A DNA stretch of 64,000 nucleotides, taken from positions 145,912-209,911 of the forward strand of contig NZ_BMWG01000011.1 of assembly GCF_014651115.1 (NCBI RefSeq), given 5' to 3'. Position 1 is the stretch's first letter. Every line of letters begins with the position of its first letter. The position numbers and the translations under genes are program-made. Source of the DNA: Streptomyces inusitatus (GTDB lineage: Bacteria > Actinomycetota > Actinomycetes > Streptomycetales > Streptomycetaceae). The notes beneath the pieces are model-generated. The model was given only the letters and a program-made list of their open reading frames with translations, did no database searches and was not told the origin of the DNA. Of the stretch, positions 41,539 to 49,156 are shown piece after piece.

Positions 41539-42600
41539 TCAGCCGGCGCCGCGTGCGGCGGCCAGACATCGGCCGCGGGCGCGGAGGAAGACCTCCTCGG
41601 CCAGCGCCGGGTCGTCGGGGTTCTGTGAGCGGTAGAGCCAGGGTGGAGCGGTGAAATACGGGCCGAGCGATTCGAACACCCGGCCCGCCTCCGCGAACCG
41701 GCCCGCGCCCCACAGCGCGTGGGCCAGATGGTTGAGGTCGAGCAGCGAGGCCTCGGCCGGATCGATGTGGTCGAACCAGCCCTCCAGGGCGATCATGGCC
41801 TCCCGGGTGGCGTCCTCCGTCACCCAGTGCAGATCCAGCGCCCGTTCATGGCCCCGGTCACGCCGGTAGCGCTCCACCCGGACATGGAGCGGAAGCGCAA
41901 GCAGCGCCGAGCCCGCGGGCGCGGCGGACGCCGCCCACTGGACGAAGTTCACCGCCTCCGACAGATGGCCGCCGGGCCGGCGGGCATAGACGAACTGAAG
42001 CATCCGGTGGTACGCCTCGCGGTTGTACGGGTCCCTCTTGTGGGCCTCCGCGAGCAGCCCCCAGGGGCCGGGGAAGAGCATGGGCCCCGGCGGCACCTGG
42101 CGGTGCTCGTCCAGCCGCTGCTTCTCGTCCAGCTGGGCCAGCGCCAGCAGACACACCCACGGCACCGGGTCGTCGGGGCCGTGGTGGGCGGCGATCCTGC
42201 ACGCCTCCCACGCCTCGTGCCACAACTGCTGTGTCTGCGGGTGGTTCTCGCGGTGGGCCCGCAGCGCCCTCTCGACCGAGACCCGGCACTGCATGACGTT
42301 CGCGGCCAGCGACGCGGGCTCCTCGGCCCGCCACGCCTGCACCGCGTCGGAGCCCGCGGCGACGGCCGCGAGCACCTGGGTGCGCTGGGTCCACACCCCC
42401 CAACTCGCCGTCGAGTTCAGCAGATTGCGCATCGACAGCCAGCGACCGGTCCGTAAATCCTGCATGGCGGTGCGCAGCTCATTGTCTTGGCCCGCCGGGT
42501 GGTACACCGGCCGGAACTGGTCCTGGGCCATCAGTCCGCCGCCGCCCCCGTCGCTCTGTGTCGGCGTGGATGTCGGGAATAGGTCGTCATGGGTCCTCAT
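41539..42600 (-). CDS. Conserved hypothetical soluble helical protein
   Basis: A 353-residue protein with no recognised family. It is largely helical and Trp/His-rich, with TPR-like spacing (WHEAWEACRIAAHHGPDDP, WGLLAEAHKRDPYNREAYH, LDLNHLAHALWGAGRFAEAGRVFESLG). No signal peptide or membrane segment. A poly-Gly tract near residue 18 precedes a second possible start at 42,531 (MAQDQFRPVY). Neither start has a convincing ribosome site. It may be a repeat-type interaction protein. Confidence 0.7.
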   Translation of the reverse strand: MRTHDDLFPTSTPTQSDGGGGGLMAQDQFRPVYHPAGQDNELRTAMQDLRTGRWLSMRNLLNSTASWGVWTQRTQVLAAVAAGSDAVQAWRAEEPASLAANVMQCRVSVERALRAHRENHPQTQQLWHEAWEACRIAAHHGPDDPVPWVCLLALAQLDEKQRLDEHRQVPPGPMLFPGPWGLLAEAHKRDPYNREAYHRMLQFVYARRPGGHLSEAVNFVQWAASAAPAGSALLALPLHVRVERYRRDRGHERALDLHWVTEDATREAMIALEGWFDHIDPAEASLLDLNHLAHALWGAGRFAEAGRVFESLGPYFTAPPWLYRSQNPDDPALAEEVFLRARGRCLAAARGAG

Positions 42601-42867
42601 AGGGACAAGTGGGGGGTTGAGTCGGGGAGGAGATCACGGTCCACTCCCACATGCGCGCCGATCTTACTCAACCAATCGGATACGACAAGAAGTTGACAAA
42701 GAACGGTCACATTGTGGAACGTCGGACAGACGCACTAGGACATTTGACCCTCCCTTGACGGCAAACGTCACCTGATCCACTCTGTCATGTCGTCAATCAA
42801 CAAGATCTTCCCGGTACTTCCGCCGCAGACGGAGGCGGGGATCCTTCCGGAAAGAGGGCAGTGGCCG
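42601..42867. promoter_or_regulatory. Divergent region upstream of the glycerol operon
   Basis: 267 bases of lower GC content between the minus-strand unknown gene and the kinase. TTGACA at 42,693-42,698 and two further TTGAC hexamers (near 42,744 and 42,755) look like -35 boxes, but no convincing -10 box at 17 bases follows any of them. A promoter is expected here on grounds of gene layout. Confidence 0.4.
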
Positions 42868-44316
42868 ATGCCGCACGCCGTACTCGCCGTCGACCAGGGC
42901 ACCTCCGGCACCAAAGCCCTCGTCATCTGCCCCGAACGCGGGGTCATCGGCACCGGGACCGTGCCGCTCGCCCCCCGCTACGGCCCCGGCGGAAGCGTCG
43001 AGATCGACCCCGGGACCCTGCTCTCCTCCGTCGTGGACGCCGGACGGCAGGCCCTCGCCGAAGCGGGCGAGCCCGTCGCGGCCGTCGGACTCGCCAACCA
43101 GGGCGAGACCGTACTCGCCTGGGACCCGGCCACCGGCGAGCCCCTCACCGACGCCATCGTCTGGCAGGACCGGCGCGCCGAGACCGTGTGCGCCGAACTC
43201 ACCCCGTACGCCGGTGAACTGACCCGTCTCACCGGGCTCCCCCTCGACCCCTACTTCGCCGCGCCCAAGATGGCGTGGATACGCCGCGAACGCACCCGCG
43301 AGGGCGTGGTCACCACCAGCGACTCCTGGCTGATCCACCGGCTCACCGGAGCGTTCGTCACCGACGCGGCCACCGCCGGACGCACCCAGCTCCTCGACCT
43401 CGACCAGGTCGCCTGGTCGTCCCGGGCGCTCGATGTCTACGGCCTCGCCGGCGAACGCCTGCCGGAGGTCGTCGACGCCGCCGGACCCGTGGGCGACACC
43501 ACCGCCTTCGGCCCCGCCGTCCCGCTCACCGGCCTCCTCGTCGACCAGCAGGCCGCCCTGCTCGCCCAGAGCGTCACCGAGCCCGGCGCCGCCAAATGCA
43601 CCTACGGAACCGGCGCGTTCCTGCTCGCCCAGACCGGGAACACCCCCCGCCGCACCACCGGCGGACTCGTCAGCTGCGTGGCCTGGCGGCTCGGCGGGCG
43701 GACCAGCTACTGCCTCGACGGACAGGTCTACACCGTCGCCTCCGCCGTCCGCTGGCTCACCGGCCTCGGCGTCATCTCCGGCGCCGCCGACCTCGACCGG
43801 GTCGGATCGAGCGTCCCCGACAGCGGCTCCGTCACCTTCGTCCCCGCCCTCGCCGGCCTGGCCGCCCCCTGGTGGCGCGGCGACGTCCGGGGCTCCCTCA
43901 CCGGACTCGGCCTCGACACCGGCCCCGGCCACCTGGTGCGCGCCCTGTGCGAAGGCATCGCCGCCCAGGTCGCCGAGTTGACCCGCGCTGTCGCCGCCGA
44001 CCTCGGCCGCCCCCTCACCAGCCTGCGCGTGGACGGCGGACTCACCCGCTCCGCCCTGCTCATGCAGACCCAGGCCGATCTGCTCCAGATCCCCGTCGAA
44101 GTCTCCGCGCTCCCCGACGCGACCGCGCTCGGCGTCGGAGCCCTCGCCCGGCTCGGCCTCGACCCCCGGCTCACCACCGAACAGGCCGTCCCCGCCTGGC
44201 GGCCCTCCGCCGTCTACGAGCCCAGGATCTCCGCGGCCGAGGCCGCCGAACGCCTGGGACGCTTCCGTACCGAGGTGACCGCGCTCCTGGAGCGAACCAC
44301 CCCCCAGGTACCTTGA
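42868..44316 (+). CDS. FGGY-family carbohydrate kinase (glycerol kinase-like)
   Basis: A 482-residue kinase read from ATG 42868 (AAAGAGGG upstream); an in-frame ATG at 42,787 would add 27 poorly conserved residues. HAVLAVDQGTSGTKALVI is the first ATP phosphate-binding loop, NQGETVLAWDP and IVWQDRRAE are the substrate-loop motifs of glycerol kinase, CTYGTGAFLL follows, and LRVDGGLTRSALLMQTQADLLQIPVE is the C-terminal FGGY signature region. The two following flavoprotein genes suggest the substrate is glycerol or a related polyol. Its product would be the 3-phosphate oxidised by the neighbours. Tight spacing with the next gene supports one operon. Confidence 0.87.
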   Translation: MPHAVLAVDQGTSGTKALVICPERGVIGTGTVPLAPRYGPGGSVEIDPGTLLSSVVDAGRQALAEAGEPVAAVGLANQGETVLAWDPATGEPLTDAIVWQDRRAETVCAELTPYAGELTRLTGLPLDPYFAAPKMAWIRRERTREGVVTTSDSWLIHRLTGAFVTDAATAGRTQLLDLDQVAWSSRALDVYGLAGERLPEVVDAAGPVGDTTAFGPAVPLTGLLVDQQAALLAQSVTEPGAAKCTYGTGAFLLAQTGNTPRRTTGGLVSCVAWRLGGRTSYCLDGQVYTVASAVRWLTGLGVISGAADLDRVGSSVPDSGSVTFVPALAGLAAPWWRGDVRGSLTGLGLDTGPGHLVRALCEGIAAQVAELTRAVAADLGRPLTSLRVDGGLTRSALLMQTQADLLQIPVEVSALPDATALGVGALARLGLDPRLTTEQAVPAWRPSAVYEPRISAAEAAERLGRFRTEVTALLERTTPQVP

Positions 44317-44321
44317 TCCGG

Positions 44322-45752
44322 GTGAGAGTCACCACCGCCGGCCCGCTCCCCGGGGCCACGTACGATGTCGTCGTCGTCGGAGCCGGAGTCGTCGGCTCCG
44401 CGATCGCCCGCGAACTCGCCCGGCACCGGCTGCGCACCGCGCTCGTCGACGCCCGCGACGACGTCGGCGACGGCACCTCCAAAGCCAACACGGCCATCCT
44501 GCACACCGGCTTCGACGCGGTCCCCGGCTCCCTCGAATCCCGGCTCGTGCGCGAGGGACGGCACCTGCTCGCCGCGTACGCCGCCGAGACGGGCATCCCC
44601 GTCGAACCGCTCGGCGCGCTCCTCGTCGCCTGGGACCGGGAACAGCTCGACGCCCTGCCCGCGCTCGCCGCCAAGGCGGAGCGCAACGGCTACCACGAGG
44701 CCGCGATCATCGGCCCCGACGAGGTCTACCGGCGCGAACCCCGGCTGGGCCCCGGGGCCCTCGGCGCGCTCGACGTCCCCGGCGAGAGCGTCATCTGCCC
44801 CTGGACCACCACCCTCGCCTACGCCACCCAGGCCGTCCGGGGCGGTGTCGAACTCCACCTCAACTGCCGGGTCGAGAACATCGCCGACGACGGCGAGCAC
44901 CACGAGCTCACCACCGGCCGGGGCCCGCTGCGCACCCGACACCTCATCAACGCGGCCGGTCTGCACGCCGACGAACTCGACCGCCGGCTCGGCCGCGACG
45001 ACTTCACCGTCACCCCGCGCCGGGGCCAGCTCATCGTCTTCGACAAACTCGCCCGCCCGCTCGTCAACCACATCCTGCTGCCGGTGCCGACCGCCCTCGG
45101 CAAGGGCGTCCTCGTCTCCCCGACGGTGTACGGCAATGTCATGCTCGGCCCGACCGCCGAAGACCTCGACGACAAACGCGCCACGAACTCCACGGAGGAA
45201 GGGCTGCGGGCGCTGCTGAGCCAGGGCGAGCGGATCATGCCCGAACTGGTCGCCGAGGAGATCACCACCGTCTACGCCGGTCTGCGCTCCGCCACCGAAC
45301 ACGAGGACTACCGCATCCGCGCCCACCCCGCGCAGCGGTCCCTCACCGTCGGCGGCATCCGCTCCACCGGGCTCACCGCGTCGATGGCGATCGCCGCCCA
45401 TGTCATGGACCTCCTCCCGGAGACCGGTCTCGCCCTCGGACCCGCCCGCGAACTGGAGCCGATCCGGATGCCGAACATCGGCGAGGCCTTCCCCCGCCCC
45501 TACCAGCGGCCCGAACTGATCGCGGCGGACCCCGCCTACGGCACCCTCGTCTGCCACTGCGAGCGCGTCTCGCTCGGCGAGATACGCGACGCCCTGACCG
45601 CCACCGTCCCCGCGTGCTCCGCCGACGGCCTGCGCCGCCGCACCCGCGCCCGGGGCGGCCGCTGCCAGGGCTTCTACTGCGGCCCGGCGGTCGACGACCT
45701 CCTCGACACCGCCGCGGCCGAGCGGGGCGCCCCGGGGACGGTGACCCGATGA
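44322..45752 (+). CDS. FAD-dependent glycerol-3-phosphate dehydrogenase-like protein with BFD-type Fe-S tail
   Basis: A 476-residue flavoprotein from GTG 44322 (TTG 44313, overlapping the kinase stop, is an alternative). The FAD-binding motif VVVVGAGVVGSAIARELA is at the N-terminus, then STGLTASMAIAAHVMD near residue 350. The last 80 residues form a BFD-like [2Fe-2S] domain with CHCERVS and RGGRCQGFYC. This GlpA-like plus Fe-S layout differs from the single-chain GlpD and occurs with a second flavoprotein and a kinase in a known type of glycerol operon. Overlaps the next gene by ATGA. Confidence 0.87.
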   Translation: MRVTTAGPLPGATYDVVVVGAGVVGSAIARELARHRLRTALVDARDDVGDGTSKANTAILHTGFDAVPGSLESRLVREGRHLLAAYAAETGIPVEPLGALLVAWDREQLDALPALAAKAERNGYHEAAIIGPDEVYRREPRLGPGALGALDVPGESVICPWTTTLAYATQAVRGGVELHLNCRVENIADDGEHHELTTGRGPLRTRHLINAAGLHADELDRRLGRDDFTVTPRRGQLIVFDKLARPLVNHILLPVPTALGKGVLVSPTVYGNVMLGPTAEDLDDKRATNSTEEGLRALLSQGERIMPELVAEEITTVYAGLRSATEHEDYRIRAHPAQRSLTVGGIRSTGLTASMAIAAHVMDLLPETGLALGPARELEPIRMPNIGEAFPRPYQRPELIAADPAYGTLVCHCERVSLGEIRDALTATVPACSADGLRRRTRARGGRCQGFYCGPAVDDLLDTAAAERGAPGTVTR

Positions 45753-47047
45753 GGCCCGACGGCCCGAGCGCCCGGCCGCATTCCCCGGCGGGGCACCCGG
45801 GGATCACGGAGCGGACGGTCGACGTCCTCGTCGTCGGCGGCGGACCCGCCGGGCTCACCGCCGCGAGGCGGCTCGCGGCCGCCGGGGCGGGACGCGTCGA
45901 AGTGCTCGACCGGGAGCGGGAGCCCGGCGGAATCCCCCGTCACTGCTTCCACGGCGGCTTCGGAGCGCGCGATCCCCGCCACCTCGTGCCCGGCCCCCTG
46001 CACGGTCCCGAGTACGCCCGCCGCCTCGCCGCCGACGCCCTGAGCGCCGGGGCGGCCCTGCGCACCTCGGTCACCGCCACCGGCTGGGCCGGACCCCGCA
46101 CCCTGGAGATCACCGGACCGGGGGGGATCGAACGCGTCACCGCGCGCGCCGTCGTTCTCGCCACCGGAGCCAGGGAACGCCCCCGCGCCGCCCGGCTGAT
46201 ACCCGGCACCCGGCCCGCCGGCGTACTCACCACCGGCGAACTCCAGCAGGCCGTCCATCTGCACGGCAGGCGGATCGGCAGCCGTGCCGTGGTCGTCGGC
46301 GCGGACGCCATCGCCCACAACGCCGTGCTCACCCTGCGCGCCGCGGGCGTCGAGACCGTCGCCCTGGTCAGCTCCCGGCCGCCCCTGCCCGTGCCCCTGT
46401 CCTTGTCTCTGCCCCGGCCGCGCCGCCCCGTGACCGTCCTCCACCGGACGACGGTCACCGAACTGGTCGGCCACGGTCGGCTGACGGGGGTGCGCCTTCG
46501 TCACGAGGACGGCCGGACCGCGGTCGTCGCCTGCGACACGGTCGTCTTCACCGGCGACTGGATCCCGGACCACGAACTCGCCCGGCGCGGCGGGATCCCG
46601 CTCGACCCGGGCACCCGGGGACCCGCCGTGGACACCGCGTACCGCACCGCCGAACCCGGTGTCTTCGCCGTCGGCAATCTGCTCCACGGCGTCGAACGGG
46701 CCGGGATCGCCGCCGAGGAGGGCCGCGTCGCGGCCGGACAGGTGCTCCGCCATCTCGCCGGGGAGCCCTGGCCCGGCCCGGGGCTGCCGGTGAGGGTCGG
46801 GGCCCCGCTGCTGTGGGCGGCCCCGAACCGGGTCCACCCCGGCGGTCCGCCGCCGCTGTACGGCAGGTTCATCCTGCGGACGGCGCGACCGCTCGCCCTG
46901 CCCAGGCTGACCGTCAGCCAGGACGGCCGGATCCTGTACCGACGGCGCCCGCCGCTGCCCGCGCTGCCCGGCCGGCCCGTCCATCTGGGCTCGGGCTGGA
47001 CGTCGGCGGCCGACCCGGCGGGAGGCGCGCTGCTGATCACCGTCTGA
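45749..47047 (+). CDS. FAD/NAD-dependent oxidoreductase, partner of the GlpA-like protein
   Basis: A 432-residue flavoprotein from ATG 45749. It carries two dinucleotide folds: DVLVVGGGPAGLTAARRLAA for FAD and RAVVVGADAIAHNAVLTL for the second (with VVLATGARERPR between them), and a C-terminal GVFAVGNLLHGVERAGIAAEEG FAD motif. It probably transfers electrons between the GlpA-like subunit and NAD or the respiratory chain. In homologous operons these subunits function as a complex; that is inferred here from overlap and family. A terminator follows. Confidence 0.85.
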   Translation: MRPDGPSARPHSPAGHPGITERTVDVLVVGGGPAGLTAARRLAAAGAGRVEVLDREREPGGIPRHCFHGGFGARDPRHLVPGPLHGPEYARRLAADALSAGAALRTSVTATGWAGPRTLEITGPGGIERVTARAVVLATGARERPRAARLIPGTRPAGVLTTGELQQAVHLHGRRIGSRAVVVGADAIAHNAVLTLRAAGVETVALVSSRPPLPVPLSLSLPRPRRPVTVLHRTTVTELVGHGRLTGVRLRHEDGRTAVVACDTVVFTGDWIPDHELARRGGIPLDPGTRGPAVDTAYRTAEPGVFAVGNLLHGVERAGIAAEEGRVAAGQVLRHLAGEPWPGPGLPVRVGAPLLWAAPNRVHPGGPPPLYGRFILRTARPLALPRLTVSQDGRILYRRRPPLPALPGRPVHLGSGWTSAADPAGGALLITV

Positions 47048-47073
47048 CCGGGGGCGGCCCCGCGTACGGCGAA

Positions 47074-47104
47074 GGCCGTGACCCCTGCTCGCGGGGTCAC
47101 GGCC
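47074..47104. terminator. Hairpin terminator after the glycerol operon
   Basis: Perfect 12-base arms at 47,074-47,085 and 47,093-47,104 with a 7-base loop (tgctcgc), between the convergent oxidoreductase and DUF350 genes; can serve both strands. Confidence 0.85.
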
Positions 47105-47144
47105 CATTCCTCACGGCCCTCGCAGCGGGACCGGCGGGCGGGGC

Positions 47145-47567
47145 TCAGGCGATGGCCGCCGAGACGATCGCCGACACCGCGATGTTGCAGGACGCCGTCA
47201 CCCAGACCGCGGGGTGCGGCTCCGGCTCCACCAGGGTCGCGCCCAGCCTGCCCGGGGTGATGAGGTCCACCACGAGGAACGCCACGGCCATCATCACCAG
47301 GCCGAGCAGGCCGAACGCGGCGGTCGAGACCAGGCCCTTGCCGAAGTCGTGATAGGTCGTCCAGATCGAGGTGAACACGATCCCGCCGATGCCCACCAGC
47401 GCGGAGCTGAGCAGCAGCGCGGCATTGCGGTTGCGGTCCTCCCATATCTGCCGGCCGAGCTTGCCCGGGGTGAGCAGGTCGATCAGGACCATGCCGAGGA
47501 TCAGAAGGACCAGGCCGAGGGCGCCGTAGGCGCTCGCGCGGCCAAGTCCGTTGACGATGTCGCTCAT
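47145..47567 (-). CDS. DUF350-family membrane protein
   Basis: A 140-residue protein from ATG 47567 with four predicted membrane helices arranged as two similar halves (ALGLVLLILGMVLIDLLTPG and LLGLVMMAVAFLVVDLITPG). The repeated DLLTPGKLG/DLITPGRLG pair is the DUF350 signature. An in-frame start at 47,618 has no ribosome site, and 47,567 has only a weak one. Function unknown; such proteins often accompany envelope-stress genes. Confidence 0.85.
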   Translation of the reverse strand: MSDIVNGLGRASAYGALGLVLLILGMVLIDLLTPGKLGRQIWEDRNRNAALLLSSALVGIGGIVFTSIWTTYHDFGKGLVSTAAFGLLGLVMMAVAFLVVDLITPGRLGATLVEPEPHPAVWVTASCNIAVSAIVSAAIA

Positions 47568-48129
47568 TGAGGAGCCAGTCTCCGTGTCCGAGAGGTGATA
47601 CCGGTCAAGGGCGCGCAAAATCTACCGTACGAACCGATGAACGGCTCAAGGCCCCCGCCGCAGAGATTCATGTAGGTTACAGCCATGTTGCCCGGGATCC
47701 GGGTCGGCCGGGGGCGGCGGGGTGTTCGCCGGACCCCTGCCCGCGTGTCCGCCGCCGTGCGCGGGTGCGGGGCGCGGGGTGCCTTCAGGGGTATCCGCAA
47801 TAGCGGGAATTAGCGCCTCTTTGACGTCTTGGAGGGATCCGTTCAGGCCACCCTGTGGAAGTCCGCCAAATGTCCGGATCTGGTACCGGAGATGTAGCGG
47901 AATAGGCCATCCCGCCCTTCCGTGGACCGGTGGCGATGCTTCGTCATGCAGCCATAATGCCTGGTCAGAGCGGTGCACCGAAGCATTTCAGCCACGGTAG
48001 GGGGGGTGGGTAGGGGTACCCCCTAGTTTGGCTGATCTGCTAGACATATCCTCAGTGAAACGTACGTAGGGGCGAATCGTCGAACGTACGTGACTGCACC
48101 TGAGGTCTGTAACGGGGAGTTTCAGTCCA
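47568..48129. promoter_or_regulatory. 562-base intergenic region upstream of the thioesterase
   Basis: No convincing gene. The part nearest 47,570-47,790 is GC-rich and shows short open frames on both strands that I judge non-coding. From about 47,790 the GC content falls, as expected for regulatory DNA. The right end holds G-rich tracts and two ACGTACGT elements listed separately. A GGGGAG ribosome site at 48,114-48,119 precedes TTG 48130. Confidence 0.5.
47998..48091 (+). promoter_or_regulatory. Candidate operator cluster: TAGGGG tracts and paired ACGTACGT
   Basis: TAGGGG occurs at 47,998, 48,011 and 48,067; the middle copy lies in a GGGGTACCCC palindrome (48,013-48,022). AACGTACGT occurs twice, at 48,059-48,067 and 48,083-48,091, 24 bases apart (near two helical turns). 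The position just upstream of the thioesterase start suggests a regulator binding region. No family assignment is possible by eye. Confidence 0.45.
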
Positions 48130-48894
48130 TTGATTGAAAAGCGAAACACTGATCGCTGGGTCCGCCGCTATCACGCTGCTGACGAAAGCCCGGTCCAGCT
48201 GGTCTGTCTGCCACACGCGGGAGGCTCCGCCTCCTTCTACTTTCCGATGTCCCAGTCCCTCGCCCCGGCGGTGGACGTCCTGTCCGTGCAGTACCCCGGG
48301 AGGCAGGACCGCAGAAACGAACCAGGGATCACCGATCTCGGCCTCTTCGCCGACCAGTTGACCGAACAGCTCGTGCCCTGGCTCGACCGGCCCATGGCGC
48401 TCTTCGGTCACAGCATGGGCGCGGCCCTGGCCTTCGAGGTGACACGGCGGCTGGAACGCGACCATGGGACCGCTCCGGTACGGATCTTCGCCTCCGGGCG
48501 GCGCTCGCCCGCCAGTTTCCGTCCTGAAACCGTCCATCTGCGCGATGACGACGGAATTGTCAGGGAAATGAAGGAACTCAGCGGAACGGACGCGAGGATC
48601 CTCGGCGACGAGGAAGTCCTGCGCATGGTGCTGCCCGCCATTCGCACCGACTACACCGCCATCGAGAACTACCGCGCGGCCCCGGAAGACACCGTGCGCA
48701 CCCCGGTCACGGTGCTGACCGGAGACTCCGACCCCAGAACCAGCGACGAAGAGGCTGAGGCATGGGCCGGACACACCACCGGTGAATTCGCCATTCACCG
48801 TTATCCCGGTGGTCATTTCTTCTTGGCGAACCATCAGCAGAGCATTATGAGGATCGTCTCCGACGAGCTCTCCGCGGCCGTCCGACAGGGCTGA
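48130..48894 (+). CDS. Type II thioesterase (alpha/beta hydrolase)
   Basis: A 254-residue external thioesterase from TTG 48130. The sequence has LVCLPHAGGSASFY (oxyanion region), the nucleophile elbow LFGHSMGAAL (Ser), the acid in VTVLTGDSDP and the catalytic His in YPGGHFFL. Such enzymes remove aberrant acyl groups from carrier proteins of PKS or NRPS lines. The PKS gene starts 11 kb away, so it is a plausible editing partner (inference). It is followed by a hairpin terminator and then by the LAL regulator on the same strand. Confidence 0.92.
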   Translation: MIEKRNTDRWVRRYHAADESPVQLVCLPHAGGSASFYFPMSQSLAPAVDVLSVQYPGRQDRRNEPGITDLGLFADQLTEQLVPWLDRPMALFGHSMGAALAFEVTRRLERDHGTAPVRIFASGRRSPASFRPETVHLRDDDGIVREMKELSGTDARILGDEEVLRMVLPAIRTDYTAIENYRAAPEDTVRTPVTVLTGDSDPRTSDEEAEAWAGHTTGEFAIHRYPGGHFFLANHQQSIMRIVSDELSAAVRQG

Positions 48895-48942
48895 CCCGCA
48901 AGCAGCAGTGCGGCACATCCGGGTGCGCCCGGTGTGCCCGAA

Positions 48943-48972
48943 CCTCCCTCCGCCCCCGACGGCGGAGGGAGG
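48943..48972 (+). terminator. Hairpin terminator after the thioesterase gene
   Basis: Perfect 12-base arms at 48,943-48,954 and 48,961-48,972 (cctccctccgcc and its complement) with a 6-base loop, 49 bases beyond the thioesterase stop; separates it from the regulator gene. Confidence 0.8.
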
Positions 48973-49156
48973 GAAGCCGCATGACCGCCGGCTCGCCGAG
49001 GGCGAGACCGGAAGGGAAGGCCGCGTCGACGGCCCGGCGATCAGCACTGCGCTCATACCCACATCACCACGCGGTACGACGGCGCCTTCGCGGGCGAGCG
49101 TCCGGCCTGTCGTGAAGTTTTTTCGCAAGTCGTGCAGTTCGGGGGAAGGAAAGACT

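Noticed and set aside
42787..42867. ATG 42787 as start of the FGGY kinase
   Set aside because: Adds 27 residues before the canonical ATP-loop N-terminus and lacks a ribosome site; ATG 42868 preferred.
47567..47978. Short open frames (plus 47,567-47,803; minus 47,646-47,978) in the gap before the thioesterase
   Set aside because: No ribosome site, no conserved-looking protein features and Pro/Arg-rich composition; treated as non-coding.
48009..48026. GGGGTACCCC palindrome considered as a PAS-LuxR (PimM-type) operator
   Set aside because: Half-site resembles the consensus, but the central spacing differs and the encoded regulator is of the LAL type, not PAS-LuxR. Kept only as part of a general operator-like region.
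48908..49156. Upstream extension of the LAL regulator to 48,908
   Set aside because: It would run through the thioesterase terminator hairpin and lacks a ribosome site; GTG 49157 has GGAAGGA at good spacing and the family N-terminus.
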